A stretch of DNA of 60,000 nucleotides from Strigamia acuminata (Eukaryota; Arthropoda; Chilopoda; Geophilomorpha; Linotaeniidae), in the NCBI GenBank assembly GCA_949358305.1, contig OX442315.1:1862001-1922000 (forward strand). Reading direction: 5' to 3'. This document shows positions 1 to 11,336 of the stretch, piece by piece. The notes below the pieces were generated by a model. The model was not told where the DNA came from. It searched no databases and saw only the letters and a list, made by a program, of their open reading frames with translations. Within the stretch, counting starts at the first letter, position 1. Every line of letters starts with the position of its first letter. Made by a program: the position numbers and the translations under genes.

Positions 1-2
1 AC

Positions 3-566
3 TTCAGACAAAATGATTTAGTCTGGCGAGAGTCTCATATTCTCTCAAATGCCGCTAAAGGAATAGCAGCAGGCATTTCACCGAAAAGGAATGGGCCTTA
101 TGTAATTATCAAAAGGTTACAAGGAGGCGCCTTTCAACTTCGACGGCTGAGTGATAATAAAATTTATCCAGCTGTTCACGGCACTGAATTAATGCCGTAC
201 TTTCCCGTTTTCAACCAAGAAATTTGGCTGGAAGGGGAGGAAGTGGGTCAAAAAACAAAAAATATTGTTAATACCTTGGATGATGCTAAATTATCCAAAA
301 TTCCTGTCGAAAACACGGAATCGAGTAAAAAATCGAAACTCAAAAATAACGAAGTCGATGAAATAAACCAGCGACTTGAAAATGTTTCTCTTGATGAAAA
401 TCTAGAAAAGGAAATGTTTTTAGAAAAAGAGAAAATTTCAAACAATGAAGTATATAACTCATCTGACATTGGAGACGATGCTGATGACAATCTAAACAAG
501 TTGGATTGTACTTCGCGAAAGTCAAAGTACAACTTGAGATCTCGCGTTCCGCGAGCCAAGACATAG
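3..566 (+). CDS. Retrotransposon Pol, integrase C-terminal end (partial)
   Basis: The frame is open from base 3 to a TAG at 564-566 and has no start in the window, so it is the end of a larger protein. Early residues read like the integrase C-terminal GPY/F module: NDLVWRESHI, then RNGPYVIIKRL, then a VHGTELMPY segment that matches the usual 'V.. .LKPY' closing strand. After this comes an acidic, lysine-rich tail of about 110 residues ending in YNLRSR. Known Ty3/gypsy and retroviral integrases use this module for DNA binding. It sits upstream of the spliced ORF and 3' LTR of the same element. The exact clade cannot be told from the C-terminus alone. Confidence 0.7.
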   Translation, partial: FRQNDLVWRESHILSNAAKGIAAGISPKRNGPYVIIKRLQGGAFQLRRLSDNKIYPAVHGTELMPYFPVFNQEIWLEGEEVGQKTKNIVNTLDDAKLSKIPVENTESSKKSKLKNNEVDEINQRLENVSLDENLEKEMFLEKEKISNNEVYNSSDIGDDADDNLNKLDCTSRKSKYNLRSRVPRAKT

Positions 567-755
567 TGTTGTCTTTCACCTTTTGGGTTTACCCAAAAGA
601 TCCGAGAAAGCAATCTCGTGACGTCATTCGTAGTACCCACTCGAATGACAACGTTAATCATACGTTATAATTAGTGACGTCACAAAGCGTCTCTAATCCA
701 AGTTCGTGTTTGCAATCAACGAACTTAGTCACTTTTTCAAAAGTTTCGAGAGTGT

Positions 756-3551
756 ATGCATCGCATCGCCTACGTTACGACCCGAATAGTTCGACAACCT
801 GATCGTAAGTAATTTTTCTGTATGAAAAATTTGATAAAACATAAGATTTATGTATTATTTCTCTTTCAAGACGAAAGAATTTCCGAAATTACCGGAAAAC
901 GAAAGAGAATGGACGAGGAAGCGATCCAACTCCAGGCGGACGGAGAAATGCCCATGGAAGGGGCAAATGAAGACGTTCAATTGACGCTTCAACAACGGGT
1001 AAATTATTAGAATAAATTTTTACCAAGTGTTTAAGTCAGAAAAATTGAGTAATTTCACTTTTCCTGACTTCAAACACAAGCCGCTAAAAAATAAAAATGG
1101 CGGCTATAAAAGTCACGTGCTTCAAGCATGTGCGAAGGGAGTTGCCATGACAACCAACATCCCTTAGTGACTCACAGCCACAAGCGCTAAGCTTAAAAAA
1201 TATTTCAAATAAGAAATTATTTGTTTATTTTTAAATAAACTAATTTATTTATTTTTCTTCGAATACAGATCGAGAGGGATCGAGAAACGCCATTCGCGCT
1301 TCCCGATCACGTGCCGACTCAGCACCCGCTGATTTTTCGAGCGGCATTGCCCGAAAAAATCAGAAGACTGAAGACGGCAAACAATACCTGGTGGAAGTTG
1401 CGCCACGACTTCAGCAGATCAGCGCTGCAAGGATTTGGTGCAAAAGGAAGATTCATCGAGCGCCTTCACGTGGACGGTGTCGACGAAATCGAGTGGACGC
1501 TCGACGAGAGCCCCCCAGGACCGCTTGCAGCAGAGTTGCTGCACAACCAGTGGCCAGTGACGCCACGAGAGCGTCACGAGCGCAGAAGAGCGCTAAAGAG
1601 TACCGGAATTAATTACGGTGCTCTAACCCAATTGAGGAAGAACCTCAAGACGACACAACGCGAAGTCGTTAAACGGTATCGCAAATCCGTTCGTGACGGG
1701 AACCCACAACTTCCCGTCACACAAACCGAGCTCCACCAGTTGGCGCTCGCCGGGTGTTTTAACGATTTTCCGGGATTTTTCCCGTCCAAAGCACTCCGAG
1801 CTGCCGCGGTGCAGCTTCGCGTCGACGAAAATCGACAACTGGCTCGAGAACACGAGGCAGAGGAGCAAGCGCGTTGCGCTCTCCCTTTTTATCAAGAAGA
1901 TGAAATTCCGGCCCCAGCGGCCATCAATCCTCCGCCGCAAGACGAGGATTTGAGGGTGGGGCAACTCCCTCCGCCGGTTCCAGTCCGACCGATGTTCCGC
2001 GAATCAAGCCGCGATCGAGAGGAACGTCAGAAGCGATCACGCCCATATTCGACTGACGCGCAGCCATCACGCCCGCAGTCGCGACGAGGACGGACACCAG
2101 AGTCGTTTGGCTCGTCGTCTTCGCTGAGTTTTGAATCGGACTCCACAATTAAGTCCGCCCGAAGTAGCCGAACCGCCTCCACGTTCAAAGTGGACAACTC
2201 GGCTACTCCATACGCCATGAGACGTGTTGTCGGTGATATTTCTCCCGACTGTAGCGTGCCAGTACCTGGACATGCTAGCCGCTTGCCCGAACAAGGATAT
2301 GTTTCCCGCTTGCCGGCTGGAGTTAGCAACCTGCAACTCCGGCCATTTTTTAGTGAGTCATTCGGCCCACAATGGACCTGCTACGAGCAGCAACCCATTA
2401 GAGCACAGCAGGAAGTGCTCCAGAAGCTGGACGCATACCAAAGCGCCCAGATCGCCGAGTCGCAGAAGGACTGGCAGAGACTAGCTGAAAGGCTAGAAGT
2501 CTCCGACATCAATACCATTGATGATCCCCGTCTGATGGATTTTCAGCGTCAGCTAATTCCGGGGATGACTAGGGTGTTGTACCCTGGTGTTCTTCCTTCG
2601 CCAGGACAGGCGTTAGCGGCCATAACGTACCTTTGGACCGCGCCGATGGGCCTGTCGGAGAAGAAAGTCGAGCTGTGGTACCACCTCAGGCTCGACCCGC
2701 CTACGATCTTAGCCGAGCTAATAAAGCAAGTCGTAGCAAACGGTGAGACCGAAGAAGAGGCCGCCGTTCGGTTGCGAACCGAGTGGTCCTTTGCGAAGGC
2801 CACGGCGCGAATGACCGGAAGACCACCGCTTCCAGTTACAAGCGCCACAGCAGCTGCGTCACTGGCTGTTTTCCAGTCGGCCCAAGAGGGCGCTGGATGT
2901 TCATTTTGGCCAGAGAACGCCGGAAGTTCTCAAACTCCAGCCGGAGTTCAACGGGTAGTCGAAACCCGTCAGCTCCCCGGTGTGGGTCGAGCACCGGGAC
3001 GAGGCGTCACACCCTCGTCAACCTCCGCACCCGCGTTGGTTTTCTTGGGCCCGCAGTGCCAGTTTGACGATGCCACGACGGAAGACTCACGTCCGCCGCC
3101 GCCGCCGCCAGCCAAGCCGGAGACGAAGGTCAAGCCGCTGAAAAAAGAGTCGGCTTTCAAGACCCTAATGCGCCTGTATCCGCACTTCTATTTGACGCCG
3201 GATACGCGAACACTGCTTAGCAACAACCACAAGTTGTCGAGGCAGGTGTTTATGTGGCTCGAGGACCACATCCGGGTGTTAAGCCCACCATCGGTGCTCC
3301 ATGATCGACTCCTGAGAGCACGATTAGCGCCAGAGGATCCAATCGAGTTCGCGGCGCTAGGATTCTTCAACCGAGCGAACTCGGCAAGAATCATCCAGGT
3401 TTGGCTTCATGTCAACCCTGGAATGGTCTCCGGACCAAACGCAGGTCGCGACCTGTGTACGGTTAACGAGCGGTCCAACCCGAGGGACGACACCACGGAT
3501 ATGATGCGCCCGTTGACGCCTGAGCGAACTCAGACCATGGACGAATCATAA
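756..3551 (+). CDS. Spliced third ORF of the retroelement, function unknown (about 819 aa)
   Basis: The large open frame 1269-3551 lacks a usable ATG at its left end but follows a splice acceptor (TTCGAATACAG at 1258-1268). A consistent model is exon 756-804, intron 805-870 (GTAAGT to CTTTCAAG, 66 nt), exon 871-998, intron 999-1268 (GTAAAT), exon 1269-3551. Phases agree at both junctions and the first exon begins with ATG. The product is arginine- and proline-rich with an acidic middle, has no signal peptide or membrane segment, and has a predicted helical C-terminal part around KESAFKTLMRLYPHF. It stands where env or an accessory gene would be, between pol and the polypurine tract. Its GC content is far above the AT-rich surroundings. 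I do not recognise the family. It could be a displaced Gag-like protein or an accessory factor. Confidence 0.55.
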
Positions 3552-3601
3552 ATTGGTTCGTTCATTTTCTCTCCATGTAAGATTCGTCTTAAATGGGGGG
3601 A

Positions 3602-4570
3602 TGTGTGGTGATCTCAAAATATTCACCAACTTAGAAGATTAAATTAATTATCTTCTAATTAATTTGACTGTGGCACACGCCAAGTCAGATCATGTGACCG
3701 AGGGGAGAAATCCTCTCTAGGCACATATCACCCCAGGTTGTCCGGGGTGAAAACGGTTATTAGCCGTTATGGTGCAATATGGTGTAATAACCACTAGTTG
3801 CACCCATTTGAGCTAAGTGCGCAGGTTTTCTGCGCAATATTGAAGCGTGCTGGGCTCGCGTCTTGGCTCAAATCGGGACTCTGAAAAATACAACAACAAC
3901 CTCAACATCACTGCTTTTGCTCCTGAAAGAAAAGTATTGATAGAGGACCGTTGTAACTCAGTTTCACCTGCTATCTTTGTGTATCAAACGCACAAAGCCA
4001 GCAATCCTGCTTGAATTAGCCGTCGCTAATTCCAGCAATCGAGAAGAGAAGATTCCCGACGATCGTGAACCATCGCCGTCGCTGTTGCGCGAACGACAGC
4101 CACCGCCATCGTACGAAAGCCGGACGCCTACAGCCGTCAACCACCGCCGCCGAGCCGTCGCACGAGCCGTAGAAGGAGCCCACGAGAACCATCGTCTTCG
4201 ACCATCGTTCGTGAGTTCGTAGAACGAAGACAATTTGCCTTCGCCTAACAACTTCAAGTTGTTTAAGCGCCATTTCTGACGCTTTGTAGCTTGCAACAGT
4301 CGTTGCAAGCCCTTCCTTTGTTTCATTGTTTCCCGCTCATTTTATTCTGTGATATTCACAATCATAATTAGTATATATTGTAATTTATCGAATAAAACAT
4401 TTGTGTGATTTTTATTACCATAATAAACTGTCTTTTTATTCCTATTTCCGTAAACTTAACCCTAGACAAGTTTCGGCCGCGATATAAGTCTTGTAAAGCA
4501 TTCACCTGCGGTTTCTGCTTAATTTATTAGAAATTAAGTGGATAAAAACCCGGATCGCAGCAACTGACAT
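3602..4570 (+). repeat. Probable 3' LTR of the 5'-edge retroelement
   Basis: This begins with TG directly after the purine tract, 50 nt past the stop codon of the last ORF. It contains two AATAAA polyadenylation signals (near 4392 and 4421) and ends with CA near 4570. Several lower-quality ORFs read through it on both strands, as is common in GC-balanced LTRs, and none is supported. The boundary on the right is a guess because the partner LTR is not in the window. Confidence 0.45.
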
Positions 4571-4634
4571 TTATCAAATTACGGTGTATAGTCACACAAA
4601 TTTATGACTACTCCACCTCATCTACTTATAGCAA

Positions 4635-4647
4635 CCCCCCCCCCCCC
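4635..4647. repeat. Homopolymer run of 13 C
   Basis: A run of 13 consecutive C lies in the non-coding stretch between the 3' LTR and the alpha/beta hydrolase gene. It is a simple repeat whose length may vary between reads or individuals. Confidence 0.9.
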
Positions 4648-4789
4648 AAATGTTGTTCAACTCAGTAAAAAATTAAAAACAGTGCAGTTCAACATAATCC
4701 GTGGCTTATTAAGCTTAAACAACTGGACTGACCGATTAAAGTGTGTCATCAGCTTATCAACGTGGACAAATTGTACTGTAATCATGTTT

Positions 4790-5863
4790 TCAACTGGTAA
4801 ATGACGAAATTAGTTTAATTTCCGATGTATATGACATTATGTCATTGTTTTTTTCCAGTATGTGCATGCTGTAATTAACATTTAACGTACTTTTATCTGT
4901 ATATTCTTTGGAATGTGTGATAAAATATTTTAATATTGAACCAAACGCTAGAGGGTTGTCTTTATCAGACGAAATCAAATAATCAAATTGTTCATTATGA
5001 ATATTTGGACAGGGTTTGTGCAACGAGCAAATAAGATATACGTGCTTCTTAAGAAATATATTATGAGGTAAAAACGACTTGAAAGTCTGTTTGTTTTTGT
5101 CTGATTCATTTTTACTTAACAAAGTTGCGAGCTGTGAGCTGTGTTTTATAATTTTGTCTCCAATGCGATTTAAATACATTGTATATGGTGTAACATCTCT
5201 GATTGCATTGCCAGAATTTAATTCTAAATTTAAAGCATTTAAAATAATTGATACAGGTTTTTCTATGTACTTCCCTGTAAAGGTTTTTAATGTATCGGAT
5301 AAGGAAGAAAAAGAATTGCTGATGATTACCTTTAAATAAACACCCAAGTCTTTATAAAATCTATACACTTCTACAGCAATCCCCCCTCCAATAGAATTTC
5401 CGAATATTATGATTTGATCTGGACTAATCCCTCTTCGTAAATAGGAATGCACCATTAAGATAGCGCTGTGTACAGAGTATTTTATATTAAAATGGAATTT
5501 TATTGTTGGTATAAATAAAATAATTAAAACCGGTAAAAGAATTAAAGTAATTACTAAGATTTTCAATAAAATATTTAAAGGCATTAAAATAAATACAATA
5601 ATGGGAACCATAAACAATGTGGCATATCCGACGTATTTATGTTTATGGCCATAAATTTCTGAATTACTGTATTCCGCAAGAAAGGGATAAGCAAAAAAAC
5701 TGACTTCTGTATTTTGAAAGTCAATACTGAGAGCAATATTTTTTACCGACTTATGGAGACTTTGTAGGTTATTATTGCCAATTCCTTGCAGATATATCAT
5801 ATATGTGCTGTCATTATTTGCCAATAAAGAAAAGTCGATTGTACTATAATGAACGCCAATCAT
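4790..5863 (-). CDS. Membrane-anchored alpha/beta hydrolase (esterase/lipase-like), viral-type
   Basis: A 357-residue AT-rich ORF. Residues 151-168 form a textbook nucleophile elbow (strand IIIF, then G-N-S-I-G-G-G, then a helix), making Ser157 the candidate nucleophile. Two adjacent hydrophobic segments at about 82-119 suggest a membrane hairpin in front of the hydrolase core, so the active domain is probably membrane-associated. The acid and histidine of the triad cannot be assigned by eye; a C-terminal histidine such as that in the FITHSKEYT region is possible. Lipase/esterase genes occur in several large arthropod DNA viruses, but the family is also widespread in hosts. Base composition, lack of introns and the neighbouring viral ORFs favour a viral origin. 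A T7AATT tract lies about 40 nt upstream of the start. Confidence 0.6.
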   Translation of the reverse strand: MIGVHYSTIDFSLLANNDSTYMIYLQGIGNNNLQSLHKSVKNIALSIDFQNTEVSFFAYPFLAEYSNSEIYGHKHKYVGYATLFMVPIIVFILMPLNILLKILVITLILLPVLIILFIPTIKFHFNIKYSVHSAILMVHSYLRRGISPDQIIIFGNSIGGGIAVEVYRFYKDLGVYLKVIISNSFSSLSDTLKTFTGKYIEKPVSIILNALNLELNSGNAIRDVTPYTMYLNRIGDKIIKHSSQLATLLSKNESDKNKQTFKSFLPHNIFLKKHVYLICSLHKPCPNIHNEQFDYLISSDKDNPLAFGSILKYFITHSKEYTDKSTLNVNYSMHILEKNNDIMSYTSEIKLISSFTS

Positions 5864-6169
5864 TTAGAAAAGGACTTCTTGGACTTTTTTTAATTATTTC
5901 AAAAAAATAAATTTTATTCAGCCATTTTAAATAGAACAAAAATCTATTGAAGATTAAATCAGTAAAACATAATATTTAATTCATTGTCTAAAGGAAAAGA
6001 AATGTATTTTTTCAATACGTAGTAAACATTGTTGTCCAACAGAAATAACAGAATTAAAATAAAGAGGCATTTGGAAAGAGAGAGAGTGAAGGAATTTTAC
6101 ACTCTCAACGACATTCCGGATATCAAGCTCAAGCCACTTCTTCTTTCAATTATGTGGCAAAAAGCAATG

Positions 6170-6418
6170 AAAGAGTTAATATTTAGAAAGAAATGAGAAA
6201 CAGAATGAATTACAAAACTTGTATTTTTTTATGTCTGATTAAATGCTAGATTGAAATTTCTATTTTCAGTTGACATTGATTTAAGCAAAGAGAACAGCAT
6301 TGTCTTGTTATTTTCCGCATTCTTGTAGTTCCAATTTTTGACGAGGGAGGGCACCAACTCGTGGCAGCTTTCCTCAGCTTTTTCCTATGTTTTTTTCCCT
6401 CATTTCTTTCTCTCGTTT
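6170..6418 (+). repeat. Dispersed repeat, copy 1
   Basis: About 250 bp closely match 56376-56620 in the same orientation. Shared landmarks include AAGAGTTAATAT, GAATTACAAAACTTGTAT, GTCTGATTAAATGCTAGATT, CAGTTGACATTGATTT and TTTCCGCATTCTTGTAGTTC, with small indels between the copies. No coding potential is seen. It is most likely part of a non-autonomous transposable element of the host. Confidence 0.75.
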
Positions 6419-8704
6419 TTAAAACATACGCTGGGTGATCGTTGTATAGTTGTTTGTGTAGATTCCATTTCCACAGCCATTTCTACCGTTCTCTATTCAA
6501 AAATGGCAATTTTGAATGATTTTCTGTTCTATGATGTGGTGTTCAAAACCATCACCAGATGGCGTCCCGAAAGGCCATTGGGAGCTTAGCAAGCAAAACC
6601 AAGGACGACTACTTGGCAAAAACAAGTCAAGGAATAATGAAAATAAATATTTACATGTAAATATTTTGAAATAAATGTTTAAAATCACATATTTAAGGTT
6701 TAAAATTATAAAATTAAAAAAAGAATTAAAATTAAATTAAATTTATTGCTAAAACTGACAAATTTGAAATTAAATTGAAATTAAATTTATTGTTAAATCT
6801 GGCAAATTGAAATTTACAAACTGTAAAGTTATTGTGCGTGTTCATTGTAAAATGTCTTTTTAATTTTGTAAAGTTATTGTTTTAAAACAAAAATTTACAA
6901 TCTTTGTAAATGTGACTTACAAAGTATTAAATGCATAAATAAATGCATAGAATATATTTATATTGAATAAAAAGCCCAAATTGGTGTAGCAAATCACCTC
7001 AGGCCTAACCAAACAAGAAGTAGGCCTGACTGCAATCATTAGAGGTGAAGGAAAGAAGTTCTCCACTGCTGGGCAAATCCTGACTCCTTCAATGGGGAGG
7101 AGAGCTTACTAATGCTCTCTACTCACGCCACATTGCTAATCCTAGGTGTGAATTGAAATGAAATAAAAACTCATGAAGTTAATGAAAACGTTTCTAGCTT
7201 CTTCTTAACAACAAATCTTAATAACCGGTGCCTTAGCAACAAAAAAACAACAATGGCACAATGCAAACTTAAATGCTGTATAACAGACAACTGCTGGTTA
7301 AAAATGCTAACAATAAATTCAAACAACAAGAACAATGCCCAAAACATTCAACCGAGGGCGCTGCAATCATCTAATTTCAAACCCTAACAACCAGGTAATA
7401 ACAAATGATAAAAGCACACAAAAATAACCATTATCATTGGTAAAATACACAAAGCAATGACTAATAATATTCCCTGTGCCGGGTTCCATCAAAAAACCCA
7501 AAATGATAACAACAGGACATCAGTGCAGCTCCAAATCCACAATGGCGCCCGTGCAACTGCTAGTTGCCGTGAATAAAGCCAAACAACGATCACTAACGAC
7601 TCCCAGGCTCTCTCAACGGTGGATCTGCACAACAGAACGGTAAACACATCTTGCACAGTGATTGGCGCTAGAAAATGACCGCACCAACTCATTTACAAGT
7701 CACACACGGCCACGAGTGGCGATACAAATCGTGCGCTTACGCCTGACACGCCTGACGCTCCTGCACGCTTGTAATTGCTCTTCAACAACCACCCAGCAAC
7801 CAGGAACACCTGTACACAACTCAAAATACCATTGCAGGTCAGTATAAATCGAAATACATAGGAAACAAGCATCAAAAGAACATTAGTGACTAATTTGAGG
7901 TTGACTACATCCCAGTCCACTTGTGCTATGGCGGCCATCTTCCTGATGTACGTCTAACTCTCTCACAAGTGAACTGGAAACAGGAGAAAACTTACAAATT
8001 CTAGAAATAACACATAAAACGAGAAATTACACATACGACGACCACAGAAGATTAACAACACAACTTTTGACCGTTCCAGGTGTGGCAAGTAAAATGACAA
8101 CCCCGTGGACTTCCAGGATCGTGACAACAAGGCAGCCAATCAACTAGACAAATCAGATATGTGTGAAAAATCTGTGCAAACTTGAAAACTAAATTAAAAA
8201 CTAATCTTCTCTTTTCCAGAAGTGACCGGCAAGTCCCAAAATTCCTTTTATTGCTCGCAACATTGGCTTAAATTACATATTTCGCAAAAATCGGTAAATA
8301 AATGCATAAATCGCCATTTTTACAAGAAAGAAACGGCGATTTATGTCTTTTCAATTTTTGCCTTTTTTTTTAAAGACACGTATCGTGTACGTATGCTTGC
8401 GTTTGGAAAACTGAGGATTTTGTCACAAACAGACACAAGAGGGAAGCCAGTAAATTAGTTGTCGTCTGAAAAAGTTTTAAGAAATAAAAAATAAAAAAAG
8501 AAAAAGGTGAAAGGCGGCTGGTGCTGCGTTGCGCGCTGTTGTTTATCGCGCCTCGTTTATTCTGTCAAAATCTGCCTCGTCGAAATCCAAGGATTTGGAT
8601 GCTGTATTTGCCGCTGCAACGCTCAAACACGTGAGGTGGAAGTGCTGCCTGCGCCACGAGACGCGCCGTCTCCTCCGTAGATCATTGCTGCCCCTGCGTA
8701 CGGA

Positions 8705-9025
8705 TTGGCTTCTCCTGTGGCTGCGGTTGCTAAAGATGCTGTGCTGCAGTGCTTCGCCGGTGCAGCTGATCTCGACACGTTGCGAACAATTTTGAAAAAG
8801 CGCGAGAACGTTTTTCGTGATGAAATTGGGCGTTACAATGTGACACCGGTGAGCATTGCTGTTGAAAATAAATTCGCCCCAATTTTTTTAAAGGCTTACC
8901 CGGTGCCACTGTCGGTTAAATCAGCGTTGCAAACTGAACTGCGGCGTCTTCAAGATTTGGGCATCATCACGCCAGTCACCGGGGCAGCTAGGGGTGGAGC
9001 CACGACAGTAGCCTGTTGGCACTGA
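8705..9025 (+). pseudogene. Degenerate Ty3/gypsy reverse-transcriptase fragment
   Basis: The translated stretch includes KFAPIFLKAYPVP followed by ELRRLQDLGIITPV. This is the entry segment of gypsy-type reverse transcriptases, where the primer-grip region precedes the fingers domain. The frame then runs into unrelated residues and stops at 9025, well before the catalytic YxDD box. It is a broken relic. A loosely similar frame on the upstream side (8529-8700) may be more of the same polyprotein after a frameshift. Confidence 0.6.
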
Positions 9026-9977
9026 GACGGTACTCTAATTTCAAAAAATAAACTGCGCCGTTCACTTACGTAAATATGTCTGATATCACCGGCAGGGTGT
9101 AAGGGACCCATCCACCACCCCCAAATAGGAACCGAAAGAGGAAGATGCATCTCCTACATGCCGCACACAGCCAGACCCATCTTGGCATTATTCCCTTCCC
9201 AAAAAAATTAGGGTCCTTACCTTCAACCACCTGCAACATAGGACCCGTCCACCATCCCCAAAAAAAAAAAGGGACCGAAAGGAAAAGATGTTTCTCATCT
9301 TGTCATACATGATATCCTATCTCGGCGTCAAATTCACCCAGCACTCCATCATTGCAGCCAGTTGTTGTCCTCGACGATGTGGCTGCATCATCATCGTCCT
9401 CACGCCTGCAGCGGTATCACGAGAAGCCCATACGCCATCAAGATACCCCAGATAAATTCCCAAAGGTCATCAAGAGAAGCAAGAAGTAGTACCACAGATG
9501 AATTGCCAAATGTAAGAGGAGAAAGAAGACCTAATTTAGTTCGCATTTATAGTTTCACCTGACAAAATTGTTGCACTTAGCAGATTTTTATTGTGTAAAT
9601 TGCACCATTAGAAATTTATAATTTTACAAATTATAAGTATTAGATACTAAAATTTCTGGGGAGTGCGGTCATGTTTCCATTAAAACTCCATAATATTATT
9701 GCTCATGCATGAATAAATGTGATAGCATTGTTCTGGTACTGTTGCGGTTAGCACAGAATTTCACTTTGATTTTGTGAGTTGCAGATATGACACCTTTAAA
9801 AATATACTTTAATGAAAGAAAAGTTAACAAGAATGAAAAGCTTTTATCTGTATTTCCGATCATAAACAGTCACTGAAAATAAATCAAATATTCATATTTT
9901 TAATTCATATTTTTGAGAATTACATAAATTAATCAAATAATTAAATTTTTTAAATTTTCTTTATTTAAAAAAAGGAA

Positions 9978-10286
9978 ATGAATTATATTATAATTTTAGT
10001 TGGAGTCATTGCATTTCTTGTACTTGCGCTAGCAATTGGCCTATTTTTCTACTTCAAGAAAGCTAAATCTTCAACAGTTGCCGAGATGAAAACCCAGATA
10101 CAGTTAGCCGCAACCGAGTTGCAAACCCAGATAGACGCAAAGAAACTTGAGTTGACTGATGCAAAAGCTAAGGCAGCTGCTGAAAACGATGCGGTAAAAA
10201 AGAAACCTCTTACTACCAAAGTTACAAACATAGAGGCAGAACTTAAAGTGCTGGACGATGATCTAAAAGTGGCAACAATTAAATGA
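9978..10286 (+). CDS. Small single-pass membrane protein with coiled coil, viral-type
   Basis: A 102-residue ORF beginning 4 nt after a TTTAAAAAAA motif that recurs before many viral ORFs here. Residues 3-26 are a strong membrane helix flanked on the inner side by FKKAK, predicting a short outside N-terminus. Residues 35-98 are rich in Ala, Lys, Glu and Leu with heptad-like spacing, predicting a coiled coil. Small membrane proteins of this shape are common in the envelopes of nuclear arthropod viruses, but I cannot match it to a named family. It is isolated by about 1 kb or more on each side. Confidence 0.5.
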   Translation: MNYIIILVGVIAFLVLALAIGLFFYFKKAKSSTVAEMKTQIQLAATELQTQIDAKKLELTDAKAKAAAENDAVKKKPLTTKVTNIEAELKVLDDDLKVATIK

Positions 10287-11336
10287 AATCTCAAAGTGAT
10301 GATTTCAGACTAATAATGTTCACAGCAGATAATATTGCCAAGCACCCCCATTATCTTTTAGTTTTCATACTTAATCGATTCTTGCACTATAAAATAATCA
10401 AGCAAGTTGCTTGACAACTTCTGCTTACTTTAACTTCTAAAAATTTCTGAGAATGAAAAAGTAGATGATTAGGAACTCTTCATTCCGTTTGAAAAATTAT
10501 AAAATTATTAAATATAAAATACAAAAAAGTTAGACCTCATCTTTATTGAATTTAAGAAATTTATATTATACAGTTAACAGTCTGGTAGATTCGAATGAAC
10601 TGTTTATTACTATACCATCATCATTTACTCCACAACGGTTAACAAAACACTCATTGCAATAAAATGTATACCTATTTGCAGTTATTTGCACAGCATAGTC
10701 GCCTTTACATTGTAAATATTGTTTTGGATTGTTAGAAAATTTAAGATGTAACTGGATTTAAACTGGCTGCTGGAGCTAGCAAGAAGCAACAATGGTTACA
10801 TTAGAATAGTTAGTGCTAAAAACAAAAACAAAATATAAGTATTTAACTGTTTATACAATTTATTTTTATCTATTTAAACTCAATTCAACTCCACTACATT
10901 TCTATACAATAAATCTCATAATACTTACATAAGACTCAGGGTTGTATGTCTCTTGGTTTCATAATAATTTCAAAACAATATAGCAAATTTGAAATACTCG
11001 GATTTCTTCACATATTGGATCGCATGTACAAACACGGCAACCATGTGACCTTAACGGACAAATCATAGAATCAAATTAATTGCCTTTGAAATGTCAGTTT
11101 GCCATTCTCCTTCTGCAACATGAGAAAATATCAAAGTTGTTTTCATGTTTTCAATAGCTATTAAGTTAGCTGGATATACAGTATAAGCAAATAGAATTAA
11201 TATTACCAGCTTATAAATTGACTGTTGCTTACTAAAGTCGTAATATCTGTATCTCCACCTAATTAGCATAATACCAATCTCAGACTAGCATAAATGCTTT
11301 TTGTAGTAAATAAAAAATTTAAAAAAAAAAGTTTCA
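10287..11336. other. AT-rich non-coding gap
   Basis: No supported gene. A 68-codon minus-strand frame (11063-11269) has one hydrophobic stretch but no start context or neighbour support. The right end carries a T3A10 tract (11318-11330) that leads into the next viral ORF. Confidence 0.5.

Larger units (their letters stand above)
1..4570 (+). mobile_element. Ty3/gypsy-like LTR retrotransposon, 5' part beyond the window
   Basis: The window opens inside the integrase end of a pol gene, followed by a long spliced ORF, a purine-rich tract (about 3591-3601, with a run of six G) and a sequence beginning TGTGGTGATC that has the properties of a 3' LTR. The LTR region carries AATAAA signals near 4392 and 4421. 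Its right edge is placed near 4570 only because a CA dinucleotide ends a GC-richer stretch there. The matching 5' LTR, gag and most of pol lie outside the window, so the LTR limits and any target-site duplication cannot be confirmed here. Confidence 0.6.
5864..9977. other. Host-like non-coding stretch with repeat fragments
   Basis: No convincing gene. It holds one copy of a dispersed repeat (6170-6418, second copy near 56.4 kb), short A/T-rich runs around 6.7-6.9 kb, a moderately GC-rich segment (7.0-8.1 kb) with no supportable ORF, a degenerate gypsy reverse-transcriptase fragment (8705-9025) and two imperfect copies of a C-rich motif (about 9100-9150 and 9240-9300, sharing CCACC..CCCCAAA and GGACCGAAAG). 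It separates the first viral ORF from the next. Confidence 0.6.

Noticed and set aside
3964-4326. Basic Arg/Ser-rich frames on both strands inside the 3' LTR
   Set aside because: They overlap each other on opposite strands in a GC-balanced LTR, a usual source of spurious frames.
11063-11269. 68-codon minus-strand frame with one hydrophobic segment
   Set aside because: It stands in AT-rich non-coding DNA with no start context, neighbour or conserved motif; chance frames of this length are expected.
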